From positions 1-64,000 of the forward strand of contig NZ_JACJRU010000005.1 of NCBI RefSeq assembly GCF_014697425.1: a stretch of DNA of 64,000 nucleotides, in the 5' to 3' direction. The notes under the pieces were generated by a model that was not told the DNA's origin, made no database searches, and worked only from the letters and a program-made list of their open reading frames with translations. Origin of the DNA: Nostoc sp. FACHB-110 (GTDB lineage Bacteria > Cyanobacteriota > Cyanobacteriia > Cyanobacteriales > Nostocaceae). The position numbers and the translations under genes are program-made. This document shows, piece by piece, positions 26,117 through 34,926 of this stretch (the stretch's first letter is position 1; each line of letters opens with the position of its first letter).

Positions 26117-26145
26117 GAGTATGTCAAAAGATTTAGGCTACGAAA

Positions 26146-26394
26146 ATGAAATTATTATTGATTTGGCTGATTAAAGGTTACAGAATGTTTATCTCGCCGT
26201 TGTTTTTGCCAACGTGTCGCTTTCAGCCGACTTGCTCGATGTATGCTATTCAAGCAATTGACAGATTTGGTGTGTGGCGTGGTGGTTGGATGGCTATTCG
26301 GCGGATTTTGCGTTGTCATCCATTCCATCCAGGTGGTTATGACCCAGTACCCGAAGTAAAATCGACAGCTACAGAAGACTGCTGTCATCACTGA
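26146..26394 (+). CDS. yidD: YidD membrane insertion factor
   Basis: An 82-residue member of the YidD family, which assists YidC in inserting proteins in the inner membrane. The whole core is present: [38 protein letters not shown] and [17 protein letters not shown], with the conserved cysteines. It lies right after the IS605 remnant and is convergent with the large kinase, separated from it by a terminator hairpin. Confidence 0.9.
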   Translation: MKLLLIWLIKGYRMFISPLFLPTCRFQPTCSMYAIQAIDRFGVWRGGWMAIRRILRCHPFHPGGYDPVPEVKSTATEDCCHH

Positions 26395-26432
26395 TTAGTT
26401 GAAGATGATCAGCGAATCTTCATTTAAATTAG

Positions 26433-26472
26433 AGAACAGAGAATAGGGAAAAATTATATTCTCTGTTTTCTA
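26433..26472. terminator. Hairpin between convergent yidD and the kinase gene
   Basis: GAACAGAGAATA pairs with TATTCTCTGTTTTC around an A/T-rich loop. It is placed to stop transcription from both sides. Confidence 0.6.
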
Positions 26473-26485
26473 TTATAGATTAGCT

Positions 26486-29400
26486 TTAATTATGTCCAGT
26501 TTGCTTAATGGGTAATTCCACAATAAACTCTGTACCTTTACCAGGTTCAGATTTACAGTAAATCTTACCTTCATGTTTATCTGTGACAATTTTGTAGCTA
26601 ATGGAAAGACCTAACCCAGTACCTTTACCAACCATTTTAGTAGTAAAAAATGGGTCGAATAAGCGAGCAATTACTTGTTCTTCCATACCTAGTCCGTTGT
26701 CGGCAATCCTAATAGAAATCCATTCGTCGTTGAGCATTGAGGTAGAGATACGGATTTCGCTAGGCTTGAGTGCCAGCAATTCTGGAGAAGTATTCGCATT
26801 GCGCTCTTCTAATGCGTCAATAGCATTAGATAACAAATTCATAAAGACCTGATTTAACTGGCCAGGGTAGCATTCTATTAAAGGCAAATTACCATAGTCT
26901 TTGCTGATCTGGATAGTATAGTTATCAGTAGAAGATTTTAAACGATGTTGCAAAATCATTAATGTACTATCTATACCTTCATGAATATTTGCTACTTTAA
27001 ATTCGGCTTCATCAAGACGGGAAAAATTTCGCAAAGAAGCAACAATTTCGCAAATTCGCTCAGTGCCAACCTGCATAGACTGAAATAATTTTGGTAAATC
27101 GTCGAATAAAAACTCTATTTCCGCTTTTTTGAAAAACTCTTTGATTTCTGGAGCAGTATCAGAATGATAATAGCGATACAGTTCTACACAACGCAATAAA
27201 TCTTGGGTGTATTGATGAGCGTGTTGTAAGTTGCCGTGAATGAAATTAATTGGGTTATTAATTTCGTGGGCGACTCCTGCTACTAGTTGCCCTAAACTAG
27301 CCATTTTTTCTGCGTGGATAATTTGCATTTGGGCAGTGCGTAGCTCGTTGAGGGTATGAGCAAGTTGATTGGCTTCTTCACGGGTTTGACCCAGCAAACT
27401 CGATTGTTGGAATAAGTTGGCCTGACGCAGGGCGACGCTGATTTGCGCGGCTACTTGGGTGACAAATTCTAGTTCCCCGTCTTCCCAATTTCGAGCATGG
27501 GTGCATTGATGAATACATAACAATCCCCAAAGCTCATCTCCTTCCATTAACGGCACGACAATCTGTGCTTTGACTTGAAATCTTTCGATAACATCCAGGT
27601 GAGGTACTTTAGTACCAACACTATTGACATCAGAAATTACTTGTACTTTCCCTTGGCGATATTGTGGCGCGAAATGATCGCCAAAACAATAATCTTGCAC
27701 TTTGACAGCTAGGGCAGAATCAAATTTGTGGACTACATCTTCAGCGACAAATTCACCACTACAAAAACCGACATCAGGATCAAAGCGGAAGATGCCAACT
27801 CGATCTGCTTCGAGCATTCGCCGCACTTCTTGTACTGTAGTCTTTAAGATGGTTTCTAAATCTAAAGATTCCCGAATTTTGACAACTAAATCAAATAAAA
27901 TCCGTCGCTGTTCTGCTGACTGCTGTAGTTCATTAGCACGAGTTTGAACTTGGGCCATTGTTTGGGAGCTTTGTAGTGCTACTCCTAGTTGGCTAGCAAC
28001 TTGTCCCAAAAATTCTACTTCGACGTTATCCCATTGACGCGGTGCAGAATGTTGATAAGCCGCTAACAATCCCCAGAGATTTCTGCCGACAAAAATGGGG
28101 GTTAAAGCATAAGCACGAATCTTGAATTGTTCTAAAACCTCGAGATGACAACGCGAGTGTCCGGCTTGATAGATGTCATTGACGGCAAAATTTTCGTTGT
28201 TGCGGTAGCGACCGCCTCTGGTTTCTTGGAGGTGGGTATCTTCCCAAACGAGATTTTTGCCAAAAGGATTGATACTATCCCATTGTGCTTCTACCATACC
28301 GAAATGACTGACAAATTCACCACTCCAGTCTGAATTAAAGCGATAAACACCGACTCGCTCAACTCGCAAGAGTTTACACACTTCTTGACAGGTTGTTTTC
28401 AAAATTAAATCAATGTCTAGAGAAGAGCGGATTTTGCCGACAACTTCTGTCAGAGCGCGTTGGCGAGCGATCGCTTCTTGCAAGGCTATGGCTTGTTGTT
28501 TTGACTGTGCCAAGTTTTCGGCTTGCTGAATTGCCACTCCTAACTGTGCGCCTACTTGTCCAAGAAACTCGACTTCGTAATTTGCCCATTGGCGTGGGCC
28601 AGAGTGTTGATAAGCGGCTATTAATCCCCATAATTTTGTCCCGGTGAAAATGGGAGCTAAAATGTAAGCCCGAATTTTGAATTGCTCTAAAACATCGAGA
28701 TGACAACGTGAGTGTCCGGCTTGGTAGATATCGTTGACTGTCAAAGTTTCGTTATGGCGGTAGCGTCCGCCTTTGGTTTCTTGGAGGTGGGTATCTTCCC
28801 AAACCAAATTTTTGCCAAAGGGATTGATTCTATCCCATTGCGCTTCCACCATACCGAATTGGCTGACAAATTCACCACCCCAATCTTCATAGAAACGGTA
28901 AACAGCTGCTCGCTCTAGCTTCAGAAGCTTGCACAACTCCTGACAGGCTGTGTTCAAAATGATTGCTGGGTTCACAGAAGAGCGAATATTGCCGACTACC
29001 TCTGTTAAAGCTCGCTGACGCGCAATCGCATCTTGTAATTCGTTGGTGCGTTGTTTGGTTTCTTCTAAAATTTCTGCCTGCTGCATAGCCAAACCCAGAT
29101 TGGTCGCAGCTTGACTGATAAATTCAGTTTCGTGGGCATACCACTGCCGTGGTGACGAGTGTTGATAAGCAGCTAGCAATCCCCAGAGTTTTGCGCCAAT
29201 AAAAATCGGCGCGATCGCATAGGAGCGAATTTGAAACTGTTCTAATACCTCAATATGACAACGTGAGTGTCCTGCATCATAAATGTCATCTACCGCAAAG
29301 GGTTCGTTTTTACGGTATCTGCCTCCTTGGGTTTCTTGCAAATGAGAATCTTGCCATACTAAGTCTTGCCCAAAGGCTGTTAATGTATTCCAGGGTGATT

Positions 29401-29653
29401 CTGCAAAACCAAAACTATTGATAAAACTACCACTCCAGTCAGGATTAAAGCGGTAGATTGCGACTCGTTCAATTTTCAATTGCCGACAAATATCTTGACA
29501 AGAAGTCGCACACAAAGACGCTAAATTTATACAAGCACGGATTTTCGCTAAAATTCTGGTCAAAATCTTTTGATACTGCAATACTAGTGCCAATTTTTCA
29601 TGACATTCCTGCTGCTCTAGGCGGTGTGAAATTTCAAACCCATTGGTTGTCAT
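26486..29653 (-). CDS. Sensor histidine kinase with four GAF domains, three carrying Cys-His motifs
   Basis: A 1055-residue soluble kinase. Three GAF domains repeat with a 185-residue period, each having AGHSRCH(I/L)xVLEQF with Cys-His at 132/133, 317/318 and 502/503, then an LWGL(L/I)AAYQHSxPRQW block. The layout matches the bilin attachment motif of phytochrome/cyanobacteriochrome GAF domains. A fourth GAF (about 590-745) has PHLDV instead of CH. A linker follows, then the dimerisation domain with phospho-acceptor H796 (GVAHEINNPINF) and an ATPase domain with MNLLSNAIDAL and KGTGLGLSISYKIV. No receiver is fused, and no response regulator is adjacent. A photosensory role is inferred from the motif; ligand-free GAF sensing is the alternative. 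Confidence 0.88.
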   Translation of the reverse strand: MTTNGFEISHRLEQQECHEKLALVLQYQKILTRILAKIRACINLASLCATSCQDICRQLKIERVAIYRFNPDWSGSFINSFGFAESPWNTLTAFGQDLVWQDSHLQETQGGRYRKNEPFAVDDIYDAGHSRCHIEVLEQFQIRSYAIAPIFIGAKLWGLLAAYQHSSPRQWYAHETEFISQAATNLGLAMQQAEILEETKQRTNELQDAIARQRALTEVVGNIRSSVNPAIILNTACQELCKLLKLERAAVYRFYEDWGGEFVSQFGMVEAQWDRINPFGKNLVWEDTHLQETKGGRYRHNETLTVNDIYQAGHSRCHLDVLEQFKIRAYILAPIFTGTKLWGLIAAYQHSGPRQWANYEVEFLGQVGAQLGVAIQQAENLAQSKQQAIALQEAIARQRALTEVVGKIRSSLDIDLILKTTCQEVCKLLRVERVGVYRFNSDWSGEFVSHFGMVEAQWDSINPFGKNLVWEDTHLQETRGGRYRNNENFAVNDIYQAGHSRCHLEVLEQFKIRAYALTPIFVGRNLWGLLAAYQHSAPRQWDNVEVEFLGQVASQLGVALQSSQTMAQVQTRANELQQSAEQRRILFDLVVKIRESLDLETILKTTVQEVRRMLEADRVGIFRFDPDVGFCSGEFVAEDVVHKFDSALAVKVQDYCFGDHFAPQYRQGKVQVISDVNSVGTKVPHLDVIERFQVKAQIVVPLMEGDELWGLLCIHQCTHARNWEDGELEFVTQVAAQISVALRQANLFQQSSLLGQTREEANQLAHTLNELRTAQMQIIHAEKMASLGQLVAGVAHEINNPINFIHGNLQHAHQYTQDLLRCVELYRYYHSDTAPEIKEFFKKAEIEFLFDDLPKLFQSMQVGTERICEIVASLRNFSRLDEAEFKVANIHEGIDSTLMILQHRLKSSTDNYTIQISKDYGNLPLIECYPGQLNQVFMNLLSNAIDALEERNANTSPELLALKPSEIRISTSMLNDEWISIRIADNGLGMEEQVIARLFDPFFTTKMVGKGTGLGLSISYKIVTDKHEGKIYCKSEPGKGTEFIVELPIKQTGHN

Positions 29654-30166
29654 AAATTCTAGTCAACAATCATACTTTTTGTTAGTGTTCCCTTGTTTAT
29701 TTCTCTATTTACAAAGCTGAACAAAAACTTTAGTCAGCTAAATATAATGATTGCGTTAAGGCTGTAAAAATTAACCTGTGACTGACATTAAGTATAGTAT
29801 TTAAGCGATTCCCAGTTAAGTGAGGTACAGGTAATGTTTTGAAACGCAGAGGGTCGCAGAGTTAAGCGCAGAGGTACGCAGAAATTTGTACTTCAGCAGA
29901 CTAGGAAACGCTATATACTCGATTAATGAATAAATAGTGGAAGCAGATAGTAGGCACTCAGGAATAAATTTGTTGATTGTTCATTTAGGACTGCTAGAGG
30001 TTGTTTTTTGGCTAATGACTGACTTTTTAAGCAAACAACAAGAGTATTTTACTTAGTTGAAATATGCTGTAATTACATGAGTTTTTCAATATATTGATGG
30101 ACAATACAAAGCAAAAAAGTAGATTATTACTGATGTGTAATGAAATATTTTATACGAAAATATTGA
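29654..30166. other. Spacer with a GCAGAGG-type repeat
   Basis: A 513-bp gap upstream of the kinase and downstream of the comM fragment. At 29844-29884 it contains ACGCAGAGGGTCGCAGAG followed by GCGCAGAGGTACGCAGA, the dispersed repeat also found elsewhere in the window. I see no gene or RNA in the rest. Confidence 0.5.
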
Positions 30167-30781
30167 TTACAACATTCTATCGATGGTGCGATACTGAATT
30201 GCTTCTGCCACATGGTGGGCTTGCAGGTCATCTTCCCCAGCTAAATCTGCAATGGTACGAGCAACTTTGAGAATGCGATCGCTAGCTCTAGCGGATAAAC
30301 CCAGTTTTTTAATAGCGGCTTCTAATAAACCACGACTACTATCATCTAGCTTGCACCATTTTTGTAGATGACGGCTTTGCATTTGGGCGTTACAACGCAG
30401 ACTTGGTTCAGATTGGAAGCGGGAAATTGTGCGATCGCGCGCTTGCTGGACTCTTTCTCTGACGGTGACGGATGACTCGCCTGTAGGTTGTTGAGTAATT
30501 TCTTCGGGTTTGAGTCGATTTACGGCTACCTGCAAATCAATTCTATCCATCAATGGCCCGGAAAGCTTTGACCAATAATGTTCTCGTTGTCTGGGTGAAC
30601 AGGTACATTGTTGAATCGTATCGCCGTAGTAACCGCAAGGACAAGGATTAGTACTGGCTACTAAAGTAAACTGTGCTGGAAAAACGACTGATTGCTTGGT
30701 GCGAGAAATCGTCACATAGCCATCTTCTAAAGGCTGACGCAAAAATTCTAAAACATCCCGTTTAAATTCCGTGAGTTCATC
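30167..30781 (-). pseudogene. comM: comM (YifB/Mg-chelatase family) C-terminal half, split by an island
   Basis: The 204 native residues begin DELTEFKRDVLEFLRQPLEDG and include STNPCPCGYYGDTIQQC, GPLMDRIDLQVAV, the arginine-finger region and the C-terminal LSARASDRILKVARTIADL. This is the back half of the AAA+ helicase ComM, which drives branch migration in natural transformation. Upstream the open frame continues 21 codons into the island, with no family similarity. Together with the 305-residue front half at 47563-48477 it adds up to 509 residues, the normal ComM length. The junction falls inside Walker B, between LFL and DE. Confidence 0.92.
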
Positions 30782-31015
30782 TTTGCATTTTCTATAGTTA
30801 TTTCTTATAACCCTTGCAAAATAAGCTTTGTAGCTGTATGTCATTCATATAAACGATAAACAATAGTTTTTTCTGTATATTTCTCTCACATTCAAATAAA
30901 CTATACAATTTTGAAAAATCTGTAATTGACATTAGCTTCTGAATTGATTTATACCAGGGTAGGTAGTGATGATAAAAATGCTACCGCAATTCATTTACTA
31001 CCCTGGAAAATACAA

Positions 31016-33694
31016 ATGGCTCAAGAATCTGAGTGGAAGACTAGAAAAGACAGAATTGACAAAAAGCTGCGCTCGTTAAATCCTAGCTGGACAATTATTA
31101 AATACACCAACACTTTAGATACGACTTTACTGCAACGCCATGCAGTCGAAGAGTATCCCACAGCTAGTGGCCCTGCTGATTACGCCTTATTTGTCAATGG
31201 TCAACTGTTGGGCATAATTGAAGCAAAGAAAGTCGCGATCGGCGCACAGAATGTTTTGGAACAGGCTAAACGTTATTCGCGGGGAGCTTTGAATGGAACT
31301 GGAAATTGGCGAGACTACCGAGTTCCCTTCCTGTATTCAACAAATGGTGAGGTAATTTATTTTCTTGATGTCAGAGCAGAACAAAATATTAGCCGCAAAA
31401 TATCAAACTTTCACACAGCAGATGCCTTAACAGAATTATTTGAAAAAAATTCAGCAGCCAGCTACTCCAGATTAACAAGTCTTCCAATTGAATCAATTGA
31501 GAATATTCGCCCTTATCAAATAAGAGGAGTAGCCGCTACAGAAGCAGCAATGATGAAAGGTCAACGTGCCATTTTGATTGCTATGGCAACAGGTACTGGA
31601 AAAACCTACATGACAGTTGCCCAAATTTATCGGCTGCTGGAAGCTAAGGTGGTACAGCGTATTTTATTTTTAGTTGACAGAAGAGCATTAGCTGCCCAGG
31701 CAGTTAGAACGTTTGCCTCTTTCAACACACCAAGAGGAAATAAATTTAATCAAGAGTACGAACTTTATAGCCAAAGGTTCCAGCGAGAAGATTTCGCTGA
31801 TGATGAGAAATTTAATTCTCAAATTTTGCCCAGTTCATACTTAACATCCCCTCAAGGAACCCATACATTTGTCTATGTTTCCACTATTCAAAGGATGACA
31901 ATCAACCTATTTGGTACAGGTAGTGCTGATGCTTCCGAGGATGGAGATATTGAAGAAGAAGCTGATGCAGAAAAACTGGATATCCCGATTCACGCTTTTG
32001 ACTTAATTATTGCTGATGAATGTCATAGGGGTTACACCTCCAAGCAAACAAATGCTTGGCGAAATACTTTGGACTACTTTGATAGCATCAAAATTGGATT
32101 AACAGCGACTCCTGCTGCTCATACTGTTTCTCTCTTTAAAGAAGTAGTTTTTCGTTACACTACAGAAGAAGCTATAGCAGATGGCTATCTAGTAGATTAT
32201 GAGCCAATTTATATTTACTCTAATATTCGCATTAAGGGTGCGTTTCTTCGTGCAGGGGAACAAGTAGGGGTGATTGACACAGCAACAGGACAAGAAGCTT
32301 ATGACCAATTAGAAGATGAGCGAGAATATTCTACAGAAGAGATTGAGAAAAAAATTACAGTACCCGATAGCAACCGCAAGATTATTCAAGAGATTGCTCA
32401 ATATGCTTATAAGCATGAGGGAGAAACAGGACGTTTTCCTCGAACTTTAATTTTTGCAGTTAATGATTTACCCCACCAATCTCATGCTGACCAGATTGTC
32501 AGCATTTGCAAAGAAGTATTTGCAAAAGGTGATGATTTTGTTCAGAAAATCACAGGCAGTCCCAGTGTAGACAGACCATTGCAAAAGATACGTGAGTTTC
32601 GTAATCGTCCGCAGCCGAAGATTGCTGTAACGGTGGATATGCTTAGTACAGGTGTAGACATCCCAAGCATAGAATTTATCGTGTTTATGCGTCCAGTTAA
32701 ATCTCGGATTCTATGGGTACAGATGTTAGGTAGAGGAACTCGTCTGTGCGAGGGGATAAACAAAACACACTTTAAAATATTTGATTGTTTTAATGGAACA
32801 CTTATTAAATATTTTGCTAATACTACAGACATTAGGATTGAACCACCACGTAAAGACCCAGTTCCCATAAAAAAATTAATTAATAACATTTATCAAAATC
32901 TTGACCGAGATTATAACGTTAAAACTTTGGTTAAAAGATTGTGGAGAGTTGACCGAGGTATGAGTGGGGAAGCGAGGCAGATGTTTGCTAACTATATTCC
33001 TAATGGAGATATAGGTCAATTTGCAGGTGAGTTACCACAAAAGCTTAAAACAGATTTTACTAATACACTTAATTTATTAAAAGATAATGGTTTACAAGAC
33101 TTATTAGAAAATTATCCAAGAGCTAAATCAGTTTTTATAGTTGCATATGAGCAAGAAGATAGTGTCTCCTCTGAAGTAATTATTCAGGGTAAAAAACCAG
33201 AAGATTATTTAGACAGTTTCTATCGTTTTGTACAAGACAATATAGAACAAATAGAAGCAATACAAATTTTATTAAAACGTCCTAGTGAGTGGAATACTAA
33301 TGCTCTAAATGAACTCAAAGAAAAGTTAACACGTAATCAATTTCGTGAACAAGACATCCAAAGGGCGACACAATTAGTGCATAATAAAGCTTTGGCTGAT
33401 ATTATCTCAATGATTAAACGGGCTGTTAATGCTCAAGAACCTATTTATACAGCAGCAGAGCGTGTAGACAGAGCCATTGCGTCTGTTAGCTTGGGCAAGA
33501 CATTTAATAACGAGCAGCAGCAATGGTTGGGTTATATCCGAGAACATCTGGTGCAGAATCTAACCATTGAAATTAATGATTTTGAATATGCACCAATTTT
33601 TGAGAGAGTTGGAGGAATTGGAAGAGTAAAAAAGGTGTTTGGAAAAGGATTTAATGCTTTAATTAACGAAATTAATGCTGCAATTGTAGCTTAG
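31016..33694 (+). CDS. hsdR: Type I restriction enzyme, motor/nuclease subunit HsdR
   Basis: This is the ATP-driven translocase and endonuclease of a type I restriction-modification system, of the EcoEI-like class. From the ATG at 31016 (MAQESEWKTRKDRIDKKL, the usual N-terminus) the nuclease motif is D55 ... E69-A-K, in YALFVNGQLLGIIEAKK. The helicase motor follows with ATGTGKT (about 193), DECHRG (DECH box), GLTATP and the motif VI region MLGRGTRLC. The C-terminal domain is complete to residue 892. A TTG at 30926 opens the frame 30 codons earlier, but that leader is not family-like. It is the first gene of the left-arm operon, only about 230 bp from the island border. Confidence 0.92.
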   Translation: MAQESEWKTRKDRIDKKLRSLNPSWTIIKYTNTLDTTLLQRHAVEEYPTASGPADYALFVNGQLLGIIEAKKVAIGAQNVLEQAKRYSRGALNGTGNWRDYRVPFLYSTNGEVIYFLDVRAEQNISRKISNFHTADALTELFEKNSAASYSRLTSLPIESIENIRPYQIRGVAATEAAMMKGQRAILIAMATGTGKTYMTVAQIYRLLEAKVVQRILFLVDRRALAAQAVRTFASFNTPRGNKFNQEYELYSQRFQREDFADDEKFNSQILPSSYLTSPQGTHTFVYVSTIQRMTINLFGTGSADASEDGDIEEEADAEKLDIPIHAFDLIIADECHRGYTSKQTNAWRNTLDYFDSIKIGLTATPAAHTVSLFKEVVFRYTTEEAIADGYLVDYEPIYIYSNIRIKGAFLRAGEQVGVIDTATGQEAYDQLEDEREYSTEEIEKKITVPDSNRKIIQEIAQYAYKHEGETGRFPRTLIFAVNDLPHQSHADQIVSICKEVFAKGDDFVQKITGSPSVDRPLQKIREFRNRPQPKIAVTVDMLSTGVDIPSIEFIVFMRPVKSRILWVQMLGRGTRLCEGINKTHFKIFDCFNGTLIKYFANTTDIRIEPPRKDPVPIKKLINNIYQNLDRDYNVKTLVKRLWRVDRGMSGEARQMFANYIPNGDIGQFAGELPQKLKTDFTNTLNLLKDNGLQDLLENYPRAKSVFIVAYEQEDSVSSEVIIQGKKPEDYLDSFYRFVQDNIEQIEAIQILLKRPSEWNTNALNELKEKLTRNQFREQDIQRATQLVHNKALADIISMIKRAVNAQEPIYTAAERVDRAIASVSLGKTFNNEQQQWLGYIREHLVQNLTIEINDFEYAPIFERVGGIGRVKKVFGKGFNALINEINAAIVA

Positions 33695-33730
33695 AAATAT
33701 TAAATGATATTTTATAATATAGGATTTTTC

Positions 33731-34855
33731 ATGATGAAAAGTAAAAAAGATAAATTAACACAATGGCCTATTCGTTGTGAGCATTGCGGGAATAAGACAC
33801 TAATGGAAATAATTAGTGAAGGAGATTATCAAAAATATACGTATGTAGATTCTGATGGTTCAGATTACGAAGGTCTAAATTATGAGATAAATACTTATTG
33901 CTGTCCTAATTGCAAACAGTTCAATATTGTGCAATATTATCAAAAATTTGATTTTTATTCTGAAGAAAATATTGAACAATATGGGTGGAACGCTCAATAC
34001 TTATATCCTTATCGCAAAGAATTTGCTGATTCTTCTAATGAAGCCAAAAATATTAAAGACATATATAGAGATGCCGAAATAAGTTTTAAAATTGAGCTTT
34101 ATTCATTAAGTGTAATAGCCTGTAGAAAAACAGTGGAATTGTTATGCTCATACTTTGATAATGAACAATCACAATCATATAACTTAGTGCGAAAGCTTGC
34201 AATAATGCGAGATAAAGGTATTATTGATAATAAATTATATGATTGGGCATATTTTTTAAGAATTTTTGGTAATGAAGCAGTTCATACTAATAAAAAATTT
34301 TCAAAAGAAGATGCTAAAGATATCCTTGATTTTACATATGTTTTAGTTGAGTACTGTATAGATTTTGATTATAAATTTACAAAATTGCTTGAAAGAAGAG
34401 GAAAATCTAAGCCATTATTAGATAATAATGTCAATACTTTAACGGAAGAAGTCGTTAATATACTTGTGCAGTCCTTAAATGCTGGGGAAGCATCAGTACG
34501 CTATTATGCAGCTAGTACATTAGCACAAATAAACCTCGAACTTGATAAAATCATACCAGTATTGTTAAATTTAACAGACAGAACTAAATTTAGCCCTAAC
34601 GCTATCAATTGTTTAAAATCTATTGGTCTGAATGCTATTCCAGAATTAATTAAAGCTTTAGAAACAAATAGTAGCCATAATGTTCGTGCTGCTGCTGCCA
34701 CTATATTAGGGGATTTAGGAAATAATAATATTGATGTAATGACATCTCTTGTTAAATCCTTGAAAGATACAAATGATGAGGTTCAGTATAAAGCCGCTAT
34801 GGCTCTTGAAAAAATAGGTGTTGATGCTATCATTACATTTGCTCAAAATGTATAA
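33731..34855 (+). CDS. Zinc-ribbon/DUF4145-like protein with C-terminal HEAT repeats
   Basis: Cysteine pairs RCEHCG and CCPNC form an N-terminal zinc ribbon. The middle (SFKIELYSLSVIACRKTVELL to FGNEAVHTNKKFSKEDAKDIL) looks like the DUF4145 domain, which is frequent in restriction and defence loci and has no defined biochemical role. The last 130 residues are HEAT-type helical repeats (VRYYAASTLAQI, VRAAAATILGDLG, VQYKAAMALEKIG). The gene sits between hsdR and hsdM on the same strand, so it is probably a cofactor or regulator of the restriction system. I chose ATG 33731 because AGGA precedes it by 6 bp; ATG 33704 is also in frame. The domain name is a recollection. Confidence 0.6.
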   Translation: MMKSKKDKLTQWPIRCEHCGNKTLMEIISEGDYQKYTYVDSDGSDYEGLNYEINTYCCPNCKQFNIVQYYQKFDFYSEENIEQYGWNAQYLYPYRKEFADSSNEAKNIKDIYRDAEISFKIELYSLSVIACRKTVELLCSYFDNEQSQSYNLVRKLAIMRDKGIIDNKLYDWAYFLRIFGNEAVHTNKKFSKEDAKDILDFTYVLVEYCIDFDYKFTKLLERRGKSKPLLDNNVNTLTEEVVNILVQSLNAGEASVRYYAASTLAQINLELDKIIPVLLNLTDRTKFSPNAINCLKSIGLNAIPELIKALETNSSHNVRAAAATILGDLGNNNIDVMTSLVKSLKDTNDEVQYKAAMALEKIGVDAIITFAQNV

Positions 34856-34926
34856 TAGCTAAGTTAGAAGAATCAGTTTACTCTTAGCTTGGCTAATTTT
34901 CCTTTATATTAATAAAGTTAACCACT

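Larger units (their letters stand above)
25147..26117. mobile_element. Decayed IS200/IS605-family element
   Basis: Divergent tnpA and tnpB sit between two subterminal hairpins: CCGTCG-TAGAA-CGACGG at 25169-25185 (inside the tnpA 3' end) and ACCGACG-TTCTA-CGTCGGT at 26098-26116. The loops are complementary versions of each other. This is the single-stranded-DNA hairpin layout of IS605 ends. tnpB has lost its middle, so the element can at best be mobilised by TnpA. Exact outer ends were not determined. Confidence 0.75.

Noticed and set aside
28410..28706. Several open frames on both strands within the GAF-kinase and other long genes
   Set aside because: They are shadows of the real coding frame, follow its repeats and lack starts with ribosome sites.
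30782..30844. ATG at 30844 as a genuine start for the comM C-terminal half
   Set aside because: The first 21 codons are island DNA; the native protein begins at DELTEF, so this is a fragment, not an independent gene.
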